DNA of 64,000 nt from Paenibacillus phytohabitans (lineage in GTDB: Bacteria > Bacillota > Bacilli > Paenibacillales > Paenibacillaceae): positions 1 to 64,000 of the forward strand of contig NZ_WHOB01000012.1 in assembly GCF_013141775.1 (NCBI RefSeq), written 5' to 3'. Under the pieces are notes generated by a model. It was not told where the DNA came from. It was given only the letters and a program-made list of their open reading frames with translations, and did not search any database. Position 1 is the first letter of the stretch, and each line of letters begins with the position of its first letter. This document shows positions 7,492 through 14,716 of this stretch, in pieces. The position numbers were made by a program, and so were the translations under genes.

Positions 7492-8172
7492 GTGTCTGTC
7501 GAGAAGCATATGCTGGCAGCAGGAACTCCCTATGCCACACCTTATTATGTCGTTAGCAGTGCAGCGCCCGGTCCTGTATTTATGATCATCTCCGGCGTTC
7601 ATGGCAATGAACCGGCTAGTACCCGTGCGGCACAGGGGATCGTAAACCGGTTCAAACGCGGAGAGTGGGTTCTGCGCAGAGGGAAGCTGATTATTGTCCC
7701 GCTGGTGAATGTATCCGCACGGCGGAAGGGCATCCGCGGCAAACCTGATTTGAACCGTACCTTCCCGGTGGGTACAGGCGCTAAGGCTAGACATCCGCTG
7801 TCAGCAGCGGTGTTTCAACTCGCTGCGCGTTATCGTCCATCCTGGTATTTGGATCTGCATGAAGCGAACGGGCTGTCACAGCTTAATCCGCGGCGCGTAG
7901 GGCAGACGCTGATTATCAGCCCGGCTAGCCGGGCGGCAGGTGTGGCGAAGCAAATTGTGAAGAAGATGAACTTGTCGGTTCCGAATAAAGCTTACCGCTT
8001 CAATATCCGCCGCCGCGAGCGCGCCGGGACTTCACGGATGGCTATGCAGCGACTGCTCGGAGCGAGAGCTGTTACAGTGGAAACCTGCTGGAGTCTTGAT
8101 TTCTCCTTAAGGGTGCGGCTGCAAAGTGAGATTGTCAGTCATTTCCTGAGGGCTGCGGGTTTAACCGGCTGA
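7492..8172 (+). CDS. Aspartoacylase/succinylglutamate desuccinylase-like zinc hydrolase
   Basis: A 226-residue protein starting at GTG 7492 with GGAGGTG 8 bases before. It has the hallmarks of the AstE/AspA branch of M14 metallopeptidase-like enzymes. The zinc ligands are in GVHGNEP (H37, E40), a substrate-binding DLNR is at 86-89, the third zinc ligand is in LDLHEA (H123), and a Glu in VTVETCW near residue 200 is in the place of the general base. The family hydrolyses amide bonds of N-acyl amino acids or deacylates small amidated molecules. At 226 residues it lacks the extra C-terminal beta domain of true aspartoacylases. The substrate cannot be read from the sequence. It stands alone between a terminator and a convergent gene. 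Confidence 0.8.
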   Translation: MSVEKHMLAAGTPYATPYYVVSSAAPGPVFMIISGVHGNEPASTRAAQGIVNRFKRGEWVLRRGKLIIVPLVNVSARRKGIRGKPDLNRTFPVGTGAKARHPLSAAVFQLAARYRPSWYLDLHEANGLSQLNPRRVGQTLIISPASRAAGVAKQIVKKMNLSVPNKAYRFNIRRRERAGTSRMAMQRLLGARAVTVETCWSLDFSLRVRLQSEIVSHFLRAAGLTG

Positions 8173-8183
8173 TGCCGTATAGT

Positions 8184-9668
8184 TCAGCTGCTCTGTAACC
8201 CCGGATCTTCCTTGGGCTGCTTTCCGTTGCCGGGAACAAATACACTCCCGTAGCTTCCTTTGTAGACAGGAGTGCCGAGTGCTTTTACCCAGTCCTGATA
8301 CAGCCTCCCGGAGCTGCCGTTTCGCACAATCACATAATCCGGGTGGTCATATTTCACGATATCAGGCAAGTATTCGGAGTAGCCGTACATCGAGCGTTCG
8401 AAGGCATTCCAGCCCATGATTCCAATCGAAGCCTTGGTGATAAAAGGGTCCTGACGCCCGTCACAGAGCACATCCCCGCCGCGGAACATCACATAACCTG
8501 AAGACCCATAGCTGGACAGCACCTTAGGCCGCCTGCCTGCCGGTGTATGCTCCAGTACATAGCTCATCTCTAGGACAGGGTAATCTGCAGCAGTCACCAC
8601 TGGCGGGACCGTGAAGATATATACAGTGTTGATCAGCAGCCCGGTGACAATTCCAAGGGCAACCGCTCTTCCGCTTGTCCGCAGCCTGAGCTTGCCCGGA
8701 AGCGGAACCGCTTCGAAGAAGACTGCCGCGAAATAAGGAATGAACAGCCACATGAACAGATTCTGCTTGAAATTTGATACTCCGAGATAGAGAATACCGG
8801 TCATCAGGAAGAAGCGGAACGGCTTCCGTTGCAGGGAGAAGGGCAGAGTGACCGCGAAAAAGAGCAGCAGAAGCAGAATCGGCAGCTGGCCCGGCCGGCT
8901 GAAGGAGAGAGGCTGCCATTCATTAATGAGCAGATTGTAGTTATTGTGTGTGACGGTGAAGATGAACAGCAGTCCTTGAAGTCCTCCCGGATTCGGCAGA
9001 CCGGCCAGCAGGACCAGCAGGAAGACGGCAGCCCGCTTCCAGCTGAGATTGCGTGCAATCAGCGATTCCAGCACAGCCATACCGGTAAACACGGCAATCA
9101 CCAGCCATACTCCGGTATGGACATTGGCAACGGCACAGGAGAGGATCATCATCGCTGCCGCATACCTGGCCCCGGGCTTCAGCTGATACTCCCGCATGCA
9201 GATGAAGAACCAGACAATCAGTGGAGAGGAGACCATCTGCGGTCTTCCCTTGAAGTAGTTATAGTAGATCCAGCAGGAGATCAGCAGGACAAAGGGCAGG
9301 AGCAGAACATGATTCTCCCGCAGACCCAGCTCTTTACGTGATACTTCTCCAAGACGAATAAGTCCCAACAGTAAGCCAAACAGGCACAGGGCGGTCAGCA
9401 GATAGATCCCCGGCCAGCCGAACCACTGGTACAGTGGTGTAATCAGCAGCTGAAACCCGGCTTCATGCGGGATATACGGCAGCTTGTCTCCATAAAAGGT
9501 ATGTATCGCATGATGCGGCACCTTCCCGTGCTCAAGCATGAAGCGTCCGACCTCCAGATGCCAGAACGTATCCGGATCATTATACGAATATTTAGGCTGC
9601 ATGAGCAGTATAACGGCAGCCGTCAGCAGCCCGCAGCTGAGCGGGTAGACGGCGGTTTTTCTAGACAT
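8184..9668 (-). CDS. Polytopic membrane protein, possible GT-C glycosyltransferase
   Basis: A 494-residue protein on the minus strand with GGAGGGG before its ATG. About 10-12 hydrophobic segments run from residue 7 to about 370, followed by a roughly 120-residue soluble C-terminal part (about 371-494). Between the first two membrane helices is NDPDTFWHLEVGRFM (D31, D33). A DxD-like motif in the first outer loop is the layout of GT-C fold glycosyltransferases that use lipid-linked sugars. The C-terminal part (CDGRQDPF, then DIVKYDHPDYVIV) resembles soluble tails of uncharacterised bacterial membrane proteins in that superfamily. Donor and acceptor are unknown. It is convergent with the hydrolase gene (11-base gap) and divergent from the YtrA-like operon. 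Confidence 0.65.
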   Translation of the reverse strand: MSRKTAVYPLSCGLLTAAVILLMQPKYSYNDPDTFWHLEVGRFMLEHGKVPHHAIHTFYGDKLPYIPHEAGFQLLITPLYQWFGWPGIYLLTALCLFGLLLGLIRLGEVSRKELGLRENHVLLLPFVLLISCWIYYNYFKGRPQMVSSPLIVWFFICMREYQLKPGARYAAAMMILSCAVANVHTGVWLVIAVFTGMAVLESLIARNLSWKRAAVFLLVLLAGLPNPGGLQGLLFIFTVTHNNYNLLINEWQPLSFSRPGQLPILLLLLFFAVTLPFSLQRKPFRFFLMTGILYLGVSNFKQNLFMWLFIPYFAAVFFEAVPLPGKLRLRTSGRAVALGIVTGLLINTVYIFTVPPVVTAADYPVLEMSYVLEHTPAGRRPKVLSSYGSSGYVMFRGGDVLCDGRQDPFITKASIGIMGWNAFERSMYGYSEYLPDIVKYDHPDYVIVRNGSSGRLYQDWVKALGTPVYKGSYGSVFVPGNGKQPKEDPGLQSS

Positions 9669-9811
9669 AGGAACTTCCCCTCCGTGTAAGCATTCGGCTT
9701 CCGCCTCTATATAGCATCACCACTTCCCATAAGTGATTAGATCAATACCTGCGAGAGAGCGGTAGTCCAAATATGCGGCGCAGCAGCAACCCGACCGTTG
9801 CGAATAGAGGA

Positions 9812-9853
9812 TTGACACCACTGGACATAGTGTATATATTATATATATACATT
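9812..9853 (+). promoter_or_regulatory. Promoter with YtrA-type operator
   Basis: TTGACA (9812-9817), a 17-base spacer and TATATT (9835-9840) form a strong sigma-A promoter. AGTGTA (9829-9834), 13 bases and then TACATT (9848-9853) form an inverted repeat over the -10 element. It matches, with one base different, the AGTGTA-N13-TACACT operator I recall for YtrA in Bacillus subtilis. A repressor bound here would block the promoter. Confidence 0.7.
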
Positions 9854-9889
9854 AAATACAAATACCGCAAAGGACGCTGGTGCTGCTGC

Positions 9890-10270
9890 ATGAATATTTT
9901 GATATCAAGTACATCCGGTGAACCGATCTACGCTCAGATTGTGGGACAAGTCCGCCAGATGATTCTGCAAGGGGAGCTGGTCTCCGGTACGCCGTTGCCA
10001 TCGATCCGCTTATTGGCCAAGGAGCTACAGATCAGTGTCATTACCACGAAGCGGGCTTACGAGGAGCTGGAGCGTGAAGGGCTGATTAACTCTATTGTCG
10101 GCAAGGGCTCTTTTGTCTCCGGGGCAGATCAGGAATATATCCGGGAGCAGCGGCTGCGGATTGTAGAGGGCAAGCTGAAAGAAATCATTGATGAGAGCAG
10201 ACTGCTGGGCATGGAGTATGCCGAACTGGCGGAGATGCTGAAACTGCTCTATGAGGAGGAACAGGAATGA
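9890..10270 (+). CDS. GntR-family YtrA-type transcriptional repressor
   Basis: A 126-residue regulator. The start at 9890 is chosen because homologues begin with this pattern (MNILISSTSGEPIYAQIVGQ); the frame runs further upstream but through the promoter itself. The winged helix-turn-helix of the GntR family occupies residues 8-75 (PLPSIRLLAKELQISVITTK, then GLINSIVGKGSFV). The short C-terminal helices without an effector-binding domain place it in the YtrA subfamily, which usually represses an adjacent ABC transporter operon. Its stop overlaps the ATP-binding gene by 4 bases. It very likely controls its own operon through the site at 9829-9853. YtrA-type operons often respond to cell-wall-active compounds; the inducer here is unknown. 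Confidence 0.85.
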   Translation: MNILISSTSGEPIYAQIVGQVRQMILQGELVSGTPLPSIRLLAKELQISVITTKRAYEELEREGLINSIVGKGSFVSGADQEYIREQRLRIVEGKLKEIIDESRLLGMEYAELAEMLKLLYEEEQE

Positions 10271-11136
10271 GCGATGTAATCCGGTTAGACCATTTAACCA
10301 AAAGCTACGACCGGTTTGAGCTGAGGGATATCTCATTATCCATCAAGGAAGGTTTTATTACAGGCCTGATCGGCCCGAACGGTGCAGGCAAAACCTCGCT
10401 GATCAAAATGATGATGGGTATGATCTACCCGGATCAAGGCAATATCACGATGTTGGGTCAGAATAACCAGCTATATCAAGCAGCGGTCAAGGAGCGGATT
10501 GGGTACGTCTCGGATGAGAATATCTATTATGAGAATCTCACCGTCAAGCAGATGAAGAGAGTTATCGCGCCGTTCTACACCCGCTGGAATGAAGATACAT
10601 ATGTGAAGTTTCAGGAGCTGTTCAAGCTTCCGCCCGGCAAGAAGATTAAGGATCTGTCCAAGGGGATGAAAATCAAATTCTCGCTCGCCATCGCCTTATC
10701 CCATGGTGCCGATCTGCTGATTATGGATGAGCCTACCTCGGGGCTTGATCCGATTTTCCGCAGAGAGATGCTGGAGCTGCTCAGTGAGCATATTCAGGAC
10801 GAGAAGAAATCGATTCTGTTCTCCACCCATAACACGATGGATCTGGACCGGATTGCCGACTATATTGTATTCATCAACGAGGGGCGGATTGTTTTCAATG
10901 AGATGAAAGAGAGTATCAGCGAGCGTTACCTCCTGGTCAAAGGCGGGAAGGAGCTGCTCGACCGTGATGTCCGGCGCTGGTTCGTCGGCATCCGCGAGAG
11001 CGGACTGGGGTTCGAGGGTCTGATCAGCAACCGTGCGGAGGGCGAACAGTATTTCAGGGATACGGCTATCTGCGAGACGCCTACTCTGGAAGAAATCATG
11101 TATTTTACGGTAAAAGGAAGTGAAGCGCATGTATAG
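10267..11136 (+). CDS. ABC transporter ATP-binding protein (YtrB-like)
   Basis: A 289-residue nucleotide-binding subunit. Walker A GPNGAGKTS is at 36-44, the signature LSKGM at 130-134 (the usual LSGGQ form is altered), Walker B LLIMDEP ends at D154/E155, and the H-loop histidine is in STHN at 188. The C-terminal 70 residues after the ATPase core are typical of ABC-2 type drug or lipid exporters. It is translationally coupled to both neighbours (4-base overlap with the regulator, 8-base overlap with the permease), so regulator, ATPase and permease form one operon. Confidence 0.9.
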   Translation: MSDVIRLDHLTKSYDRFELRDISLSIKEGFITGLIGPNGAGKTSLIKMMMGMIYPDQGNITMLGQNNQLYQAAVKERIGYVSDENIYYENLTVKQMKRVIAPFYTRWNEDTYVKFQELFKLPPGKKIKDLSKGMKIKFSLAIALSHGADLLIMDEPTSGLDPIFRREMLELLSEHIQDEKKSILFSTHNTMDLDRIADYIVFINEGRIVFNEMKESISERYLLVKGGKELLDRDVRRWFVGIRESGLGFEGLISNRAEGEQYFRDTAICETPTLEEIMYFTVKGSEAHV

Positions 11137-11767
11137 CTCCCTGCATCTGATCCGCAAAGACTTCATCCTTACCCGCAAGTTCATGCTGCTGCTGATCCCG
11201 TATTATGTGCTTATGGGGTATACGAATCCCGAAGCCTATACAGCATTCTCCCTGTTTCCGGCGGTGCTGCTGCTGGTCAACTCCTGCGCCATTGATATGC
11301 AGCATAACAATCAGAAATTTCTGGTCAGTCTTCCGGTACCCAGGCAGCGGCTGATTCTGGCCAAGTATTTAACACTAATTCCTTTCTCAATGTTCAGCTT
11401 CATTTGTACGCTGCTGCTGTATCTCCTGGCGTTTGCAATGGGCCGACTGGATGCTCCTTTGCGCTGGAGAGAGCTGGGACTCGCAACCGCTGCTTTTCCG
11501 TTGATTGCTTCTTTCTATCTACCGCTGTACTATTGGCTGGGACAAAAAGGCATGCAGGTGGTGAATATCGTCTTTATTATGCTGATTATGCTTAACTTCA
11601 CGGCATTAACCAGTTTGACTGAACGATATCCAGCACTTGCGGAATGGGTCCTGACCGGCAGAATGGACAATGTTCTGCTTACTATCATCAGTGTTCTGGC
11701 CTATCTTGTTATTATCTACGGCTCTTATCTGCTCTCTTTGCGGATTTTTGTTAAAAAGGACGTATAA
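11129..11767 (+). CDS. ABC-2 type transporter permease
   Basis: A 212-residue membrane protein with six hydrophobic segments (about 18-37, 40-60, 80-105, 115-140, 145-165, 185-207). The start at ATG 11129 (MYSSLHLIRKDF) follows AAGGAAGTG at good spacing; the GTG at 11120 is less well placed. The LIRKDFIL opening and the central VSLPVPRQRLILAKYL segment are characteristic of small ABC-2 permeases, where the LPVxRxxIxxxKxL helix contacts the ATPase. It should form a transporter with the preceding ATP-binding protein. Substrate unknown; a terminator follows. Confidence 0.85.
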   Translation: MYSSLHLIRKDFILTRKFMLLLIPYYVLMGYTNPEAYTAFSLFPAVLLLVNSCAIDMQHNNQKFLVSLPVPRQRLILAKYLTLIPFSMFSFICTLLLYLLAFAMGRLDAPLRWRELGLATAAFPLIASFYLPLYYWLGQKGMQVVNIVFIMLIMLNFTALTSLTERYPALAEWVLTGRMDNVLLTIISVLAYLVIIYGSYLLSLRIFVKKDV

Positions 11768-11799
11768 CCCCAGCCGGGCTGCCTGCAATCCGGCACCAT

Positions 11800-11850
11800 A
11801 AAAAACGACCTCAGCTTCCACTATAAAGTGGAGGACGGGGTCGTTTTTGG
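11800..11850. terminator. Bidirectional terminator
   Basis: AAAAACGACC on the left pairs with GGTCGTTTTT on the right, with an inner CTTCCAC/GTGGAG stem around TATAAA. A-rich and T-rich flanks on both sides let it stop both the permease operon and the convergent gene at 11866. Confidence 0.85.
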
Positions 11851-11865
11851 TTCTGCAGGGGCAGG

Positions 11866-12213
11866 TCAGCGGAAGGTACCGCCCTGTTCCAGATTGTCGA
11901 TGAAGTCCTTGGCATCCTTCAGGGATAAATTCCGTGCTTCCCGCATTACCTTAATCGCCTGAATCTTCTTGCCCTCCGCCAGCAGCAGATGCAGCCTCCG
12001 CTCCAGATCAGGAGCAATCTCCGGGTTCTGCACGAACAGCGGGGTCGGAATGCCGGCCATCCTGCCTCCAGCTCCTGCAGGTCCCCCATAAGCGTCCCTC
12101 TGCGCCAACTGAGACTCCAGCTCTGTTACGCGCTTTTTCAGACGGAACACACTTAACATAAGCAGTAACACAAGAACCAAAGCCAGAATTGCGATAATAT
12201 CCGTATTGTCCAT
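11866..12213 (-). CDS. Membrane-anchored ribosomal L7/L12 C-terminal-like protein
   Basis: A 115-residue protein on the minus strand with AAGGAGC before its ATG. An N-terminal membrane helix (residues 5-23, IIAILALVLVLLLMLSVF) is followed by a charged, probably coiled-coil segment (about 25-40). A Gly/Pro-rich linker leads to a C-terminal domain (about 70-112) reading EGKKIQAIKVMREARNLSLKDAKDFID. This matches the factor-binding C-terminal domain of ribosomal protein L7/L12, where a Gly-Lys-Lys segment and the LKDAKD helix are conserved. Similar stand-alone proteins occur widely in Firmicutes with no known role. It is not the ribosomal stalk protein itself, because the dimerising N-terminal domain is replaced by a membrane anchor. 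Confidence 0.8.
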   Translation of the reverse strand: MDNTDIIAILALVLVLLLMLSVFRLKKRVTELESQLAQRDAYGGPAGAGGRMAGIPTPLFVQNPEIAPDLERRLHLLLAEGKKIQAIKVMREARNLSLKDAKDFIDNLEQGGTFR

Positions 12214-12456
12214 GGGAGCGGCTCCTTTCTGCCCTTATAGCATCGATCGCTGTAACTAGACCTATCATATTCTACTACCCGCTGAGCAGAAGAATGAACA
12301 CTTCACTCCTGAATTTAGGAACAGTTCATACATAGTTCAGCGGGTCCGGTTGAACAGACTTCATCCCGTTTCATGCAGAATGTCATATTCATCCCTCCAA
12401 AAGTATGATATTTTTATGCGAAATTTCAAATATTTATGGAGATGGGGGGCTTACCG

Positions 12457-12801
12457 GTGATAACTCCGTACAATCTTGAAGAGTATTATGTAAGGATCGG
12501 CCGGCTGAAGCAGCGTTATTTGTCAGAGCGCTTCGAGCAGGAGCTTCCGGCATTCCATTCTCACCTGGAAGCGGCCCAGTGGTTCCGCAGCATGTTCCCG
12601 GGCGGGTTCATTTTTGTGGAGGAGATGGAAGCGGCTAACGCTGAGAGCTATTACTTGTATGACATCATCCACGACCGCGAGCTATGGGAGCGCAGACAGC
12701 AGGATTTGAAGACCAAAGGCACCGCTTCCGGACTCGGCATGCTCCTATGCACCCAGCGGGTCGATATTTACGAGGACGGATCGGTGCAAATCGCTTTTTA
12801 A
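12457..12801 (+). CDS. Hypothetical protein with a decayed copy nearby
   Basis: A 114-residue soluble protein starting at GTG 12457 (ITPYNLEEYYVRIGRLK). The in-frame ATG at 12436 is less likely because the GGAGATGGGGGG ribosome binding site lies between the two. No known motif is seen; the first half is helical and the end (GLGMLLCTQRVDIYEDG) looks like beta strands. A fragment matching its C-terminal third is present at 14308-14418, so this gene once had a neighbouring paralogue or was partly duplicated. Family not recognised. Confidence 0.65.
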   Translation: MITPYNLEEYYVRIGRLKQRYLSERFEQELPAFHSHLEAAQWFRSMFPGGFIFVEEMEAANAESYYLYDIIHDRELWERRQQDLKTKGTASGLGMLLCTQRVDIYEDGSVQIAF

Positions 12802-12851
12802 CAATAAGTGCTGTTTCAGGACAAATGAATCAAAAGTGAGATTAAATGGTG

Positions 12852-12857
12852 TATAAT
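12852..12857 (+). promoter_or_regulatory. Candidate -10 element
   Basis: A perfect TATAAT 22 bases before the start of the small gene at 12879. No good -35 element is seen at the usual distance. Confidence 0.35.
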
Positions 12858-12878
12858 CATGGAAAGGGAGGTGATTTC

Positions 12879-13070
12879 ATGGGTGACTTCTTTAATCCGG
12901 GACCACATGCGAATTCGACTGATCCCGGCGGGCATAAAGCCAACCATGACGTGAATGCGCAGAAGTATCACACCGAAGGCCCTCCAGGCTTATGGAGGCA
13001 AATATCCGATCTGGTTATTGCCATAGCTGTCATTGCCTTTTTCATTTTTGTGATCATGTGGATCTTTTGA
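12879..13070 (+). CDS. 63-residue C-tail-anchored small protein
   Basis: Starts at ATG 12879 after a strong GGGAGGTGAT site; an in-frame ATG at 12846 is upstream of that site. A hydrophilic His/Asn/Gly-rich N-terminal part (MGDFFNPGPHANSTDPGGHK) is followed by one hydrophobic helix (about 44-62, LVIAIAVIAFFIFVIMWI) at the very end. This suggests a tail-anchored or single-span membrane protein. No relatives recalled with a known function. Confidence 0.65.
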   Translation: MGDFFNPGPHANSTDPGGHKANHDVNAQKYHTEGPPGLWRQISDLVIAIAVIAFFIFVIMWIF

Positions 13071-13214
13071 TCTGTCTCCCCAACAAGCGGCTGTCCAAGA
13101 CTGGTTTCATGGTCCTGGTGCATCCGCTTTTTGTTGTTTTACAGGTGAATAAATCAGAGTATCCAACACATACTTACAGATACATCTTTTATTTGTAACA
13201 AGAGGGGTACTCAG

Positions 13215-14195
13215 GTGGAGGCAGATGCAGTCTTTGAAGGCGGTGGCGTAAAGGGAATTGCTTTTGTAGGAGCCATTGAAGTGATGGAATCCAGAGGATA
13301 TACCTGGAACAAGCTTGCGGGGACTTCTGCCGGCGCGATCGTCGCAGCTTTGTTGGCCTGCGGTTACAATAGTGCTGAAATCAGAGAGCTGATGAGCTCG
13401 CTGGACTATATGAAGCTGCTCGGGCGTACCAGAATGAACAGCCTGCCGATCTTGAACAAAACGCTTCCGTTAATGATGAAGTCAGGCATTTACAGCAACC
13501 ACATTTTAGAACAGGTAATGACGGAATGGCTGAAGCGTAAGAAAGTTGTAACGTTTGGAGATATTCCCGAAGGCAAGCTTTCGATAATAGTCTCGAATAT
13601 AAGCAATGGGCGGATTGCAGTTTTTCCTAATGATTTGCCTCACTATGGTCTGAAAGCGTCCGAATTCCCCATAGCTGCAGCAGTACGGATGAGCACCACG
13701 CTGCCTTTCTTTTTTCAACCCTATGTCTGGCATACGCCCCTGCAGAAGAAACCCTATTATATGCTGGACGGAGGAATGCTTAGCAATTATCCGATCTGGC
13801 TGTTTGACGTAGATGGAGTCCCGCGGTGGCCAACCTTCGGATTCAGACTGTCGGAAAGGCGAACCTATGCCCAATCGATAGAGATCAATGGTCCGGTCTC
13901 GTTACTCAAAGGAATGTTCAAAACCATGCTGCAGGCTCATGATCAAAGACATGTAGACAAACATGCGGAGGAGCGCACAATATTTATTCCCACCGGTAAA
14001 GTAACGACGACAAAATTCGAATTGACGGAAGAAGATAAGCATTTCTTGCTCTCATCCGGCCACGCTGCGGCAGATAAATTCCTGGAGACATGGGACTTCG
14101 AAGACTATAAGCATAAATTCAGAGAAAATCATGCAGCATTGCCGGTTCAGCCCTTTTCCGGTGAATCGCAGCAGGAGTCCGGTATTTATCACTGA
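13215..14195 (+). CDS. Patatin-like phospholipase
   Basis: A 326-residue lipid acyl hydrolase starting at GTG 13215 with AGAGGGG before it. All patatin signatures are present: the oxyanion-hole glycine motif GGGVKG (9-14), the nucleophile serine S38 in GTSAG, and the catalytic aspartate D185 in the DGG motif (YMLDGGMLSNYP). There is no signal peptide, so it is cytoplasmic or delivered by another route. The family cleaves acyl chains from phospholipids. It is followed by its own terminator and does not look coupled to the PKS operon, although it is the last gene before it. Confidence 0.9.
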   Translation: MEADAVFEGGGVKGIAFVGAIEVMESRGYTWNKLAGTSAGAIVAALLACGYNSAEIRELMSSLDYMKLLGRTRMNSLPILNKTLPLMMKSGIYSNHILEQVMTEWLKRKKVVTFGDIPEGKLSIIVSNISNGRIAVFPNDLPHYGLKASEFPIAAAVRMSTTLPFFFQPYVWHTPLQKKPYYMLDGGMLSNYPIWLFDVDGVPRWPTFGFRLSERRTYAQSIEINGPVSLLKGMFKTMLQAHDQRHVDKHAEERTIFIPTGKVTTTKFELTEEDKHFLLSSGHAAADKFLETWDFEDYKHKFRENHAALPVQPFSGESQQESGIYH

Positions 14196-14200
14196 AACCC

Positions 14201-14240
14201 AAGGCTACTACTTCCACATTGAGGAGCAGTAGCCTTTTGT
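14201..14240 (+). terminator. Terminator of the phospholipase gene
   Basis: AAGGCTACT (14201-14209) pairs with AGTAGCCTT (14228-14236), followed by TTTG. The loop is rather long (18 bases) and can fold further. Confidence 0.7.
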
Positions 14241-14307
14241 CTGGGGACTCACAAATTTGCCAATAGCACTTCCGGGAATGGGAAGGTTTCTCCTGAAAGA
14301 TAAATGA

Positions 14308-14418
14308 ATCCTGTTGAAGGACCTAGAGGACAATGGCACTGCAAACGGATTTGGAATGCTTCTCTGTACCCACAATCCGTTATCTATAAAGGACGGTCTG
14401 GTCCATTTGGCCTTTTGA
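14308..14418 (+). pseudogene. C-terminal remnant of a paralogue of the gene at 12457
   Basis: In one frame this stretch reads LEDNGTANGFGMLLCTHNPL, then SIKDGLVHLAF and a TGA at 14416-14418. It aligns with the end of the protein at 12457-12801 (LKTKGTASGLGMLLCTQRVD, then IYEDGSVQIAF) at more than half its positions. Upstream the frame is closed by a TGA at 14305-14307, and no start or ribosome binding site exists. It is a leftover of a duplicated gene, not a working one. Confidence 0.7.
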
Positions 14419-14467
14419 GGGGAAACGACAATAAATTCTATAAAAGATAAATATACGTTTTTATTTG

Positions 14468-14503
14468 AAAAGTCTGCATTAAAAGGTTGCAGGCTTTTTA
14501 ATT
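14468..14503 (+). terminator. Terminator before the PKS operon
   Basis: AGTCTGCA (14471-14478) pairs with TGCAGGCT (14488-14495, one GU pair), followed by TTTTAATT. It marks the left border of the PKS operon. 14504-14712 beyond it is an AT-rich leader region with TATAAT at 14588-14593 but no convincing -35 element. Confidence 0.7.
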
Positions 14504-14650
14504 ATTTCAATTTTGTGAAAATTAGCAGATTAAGGAACTGAAAGGCTGGAATTTATTAAAAAAAAGTAACAAAGTTAATAGTAACACTATAATATTGATT
14601 ATAGCCTATATATAAGTAGTAAAAGCCTATTAATGTTAAATATGTAATCT

Positions 14651-14716
14651 ATGATTTGGGAGAAATTCAGCCGCGTGGTTCTGTTAAATGAGATGAACGA
14701 GAGGACGATCCGATGA
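14651..14716 (+). CDS. Possible 21-codon leader peptide overlapping iorA
   Basis: An ATG at 14651 opens a 21-codon frame (MIWEKFSRVVL...) whose TGA at 14714-14716 overlaps the iorA start as ATGA. The overlap would allow translational coupling of the whole operon to this leader. It lacks a clear ribosome binding site, so it may be chance. Confidence 0.3.
   Translation: MIWEKFSRVVLLNEMNERTIR

Noticed and set aside
12992..13198. 68-codon plus frame overlapping the small tail-anchored gene
   Set aside because: It is out of frame with a well-supported gene, has no ribosome binding site and is Cys/His/Phe-rich without pattern.
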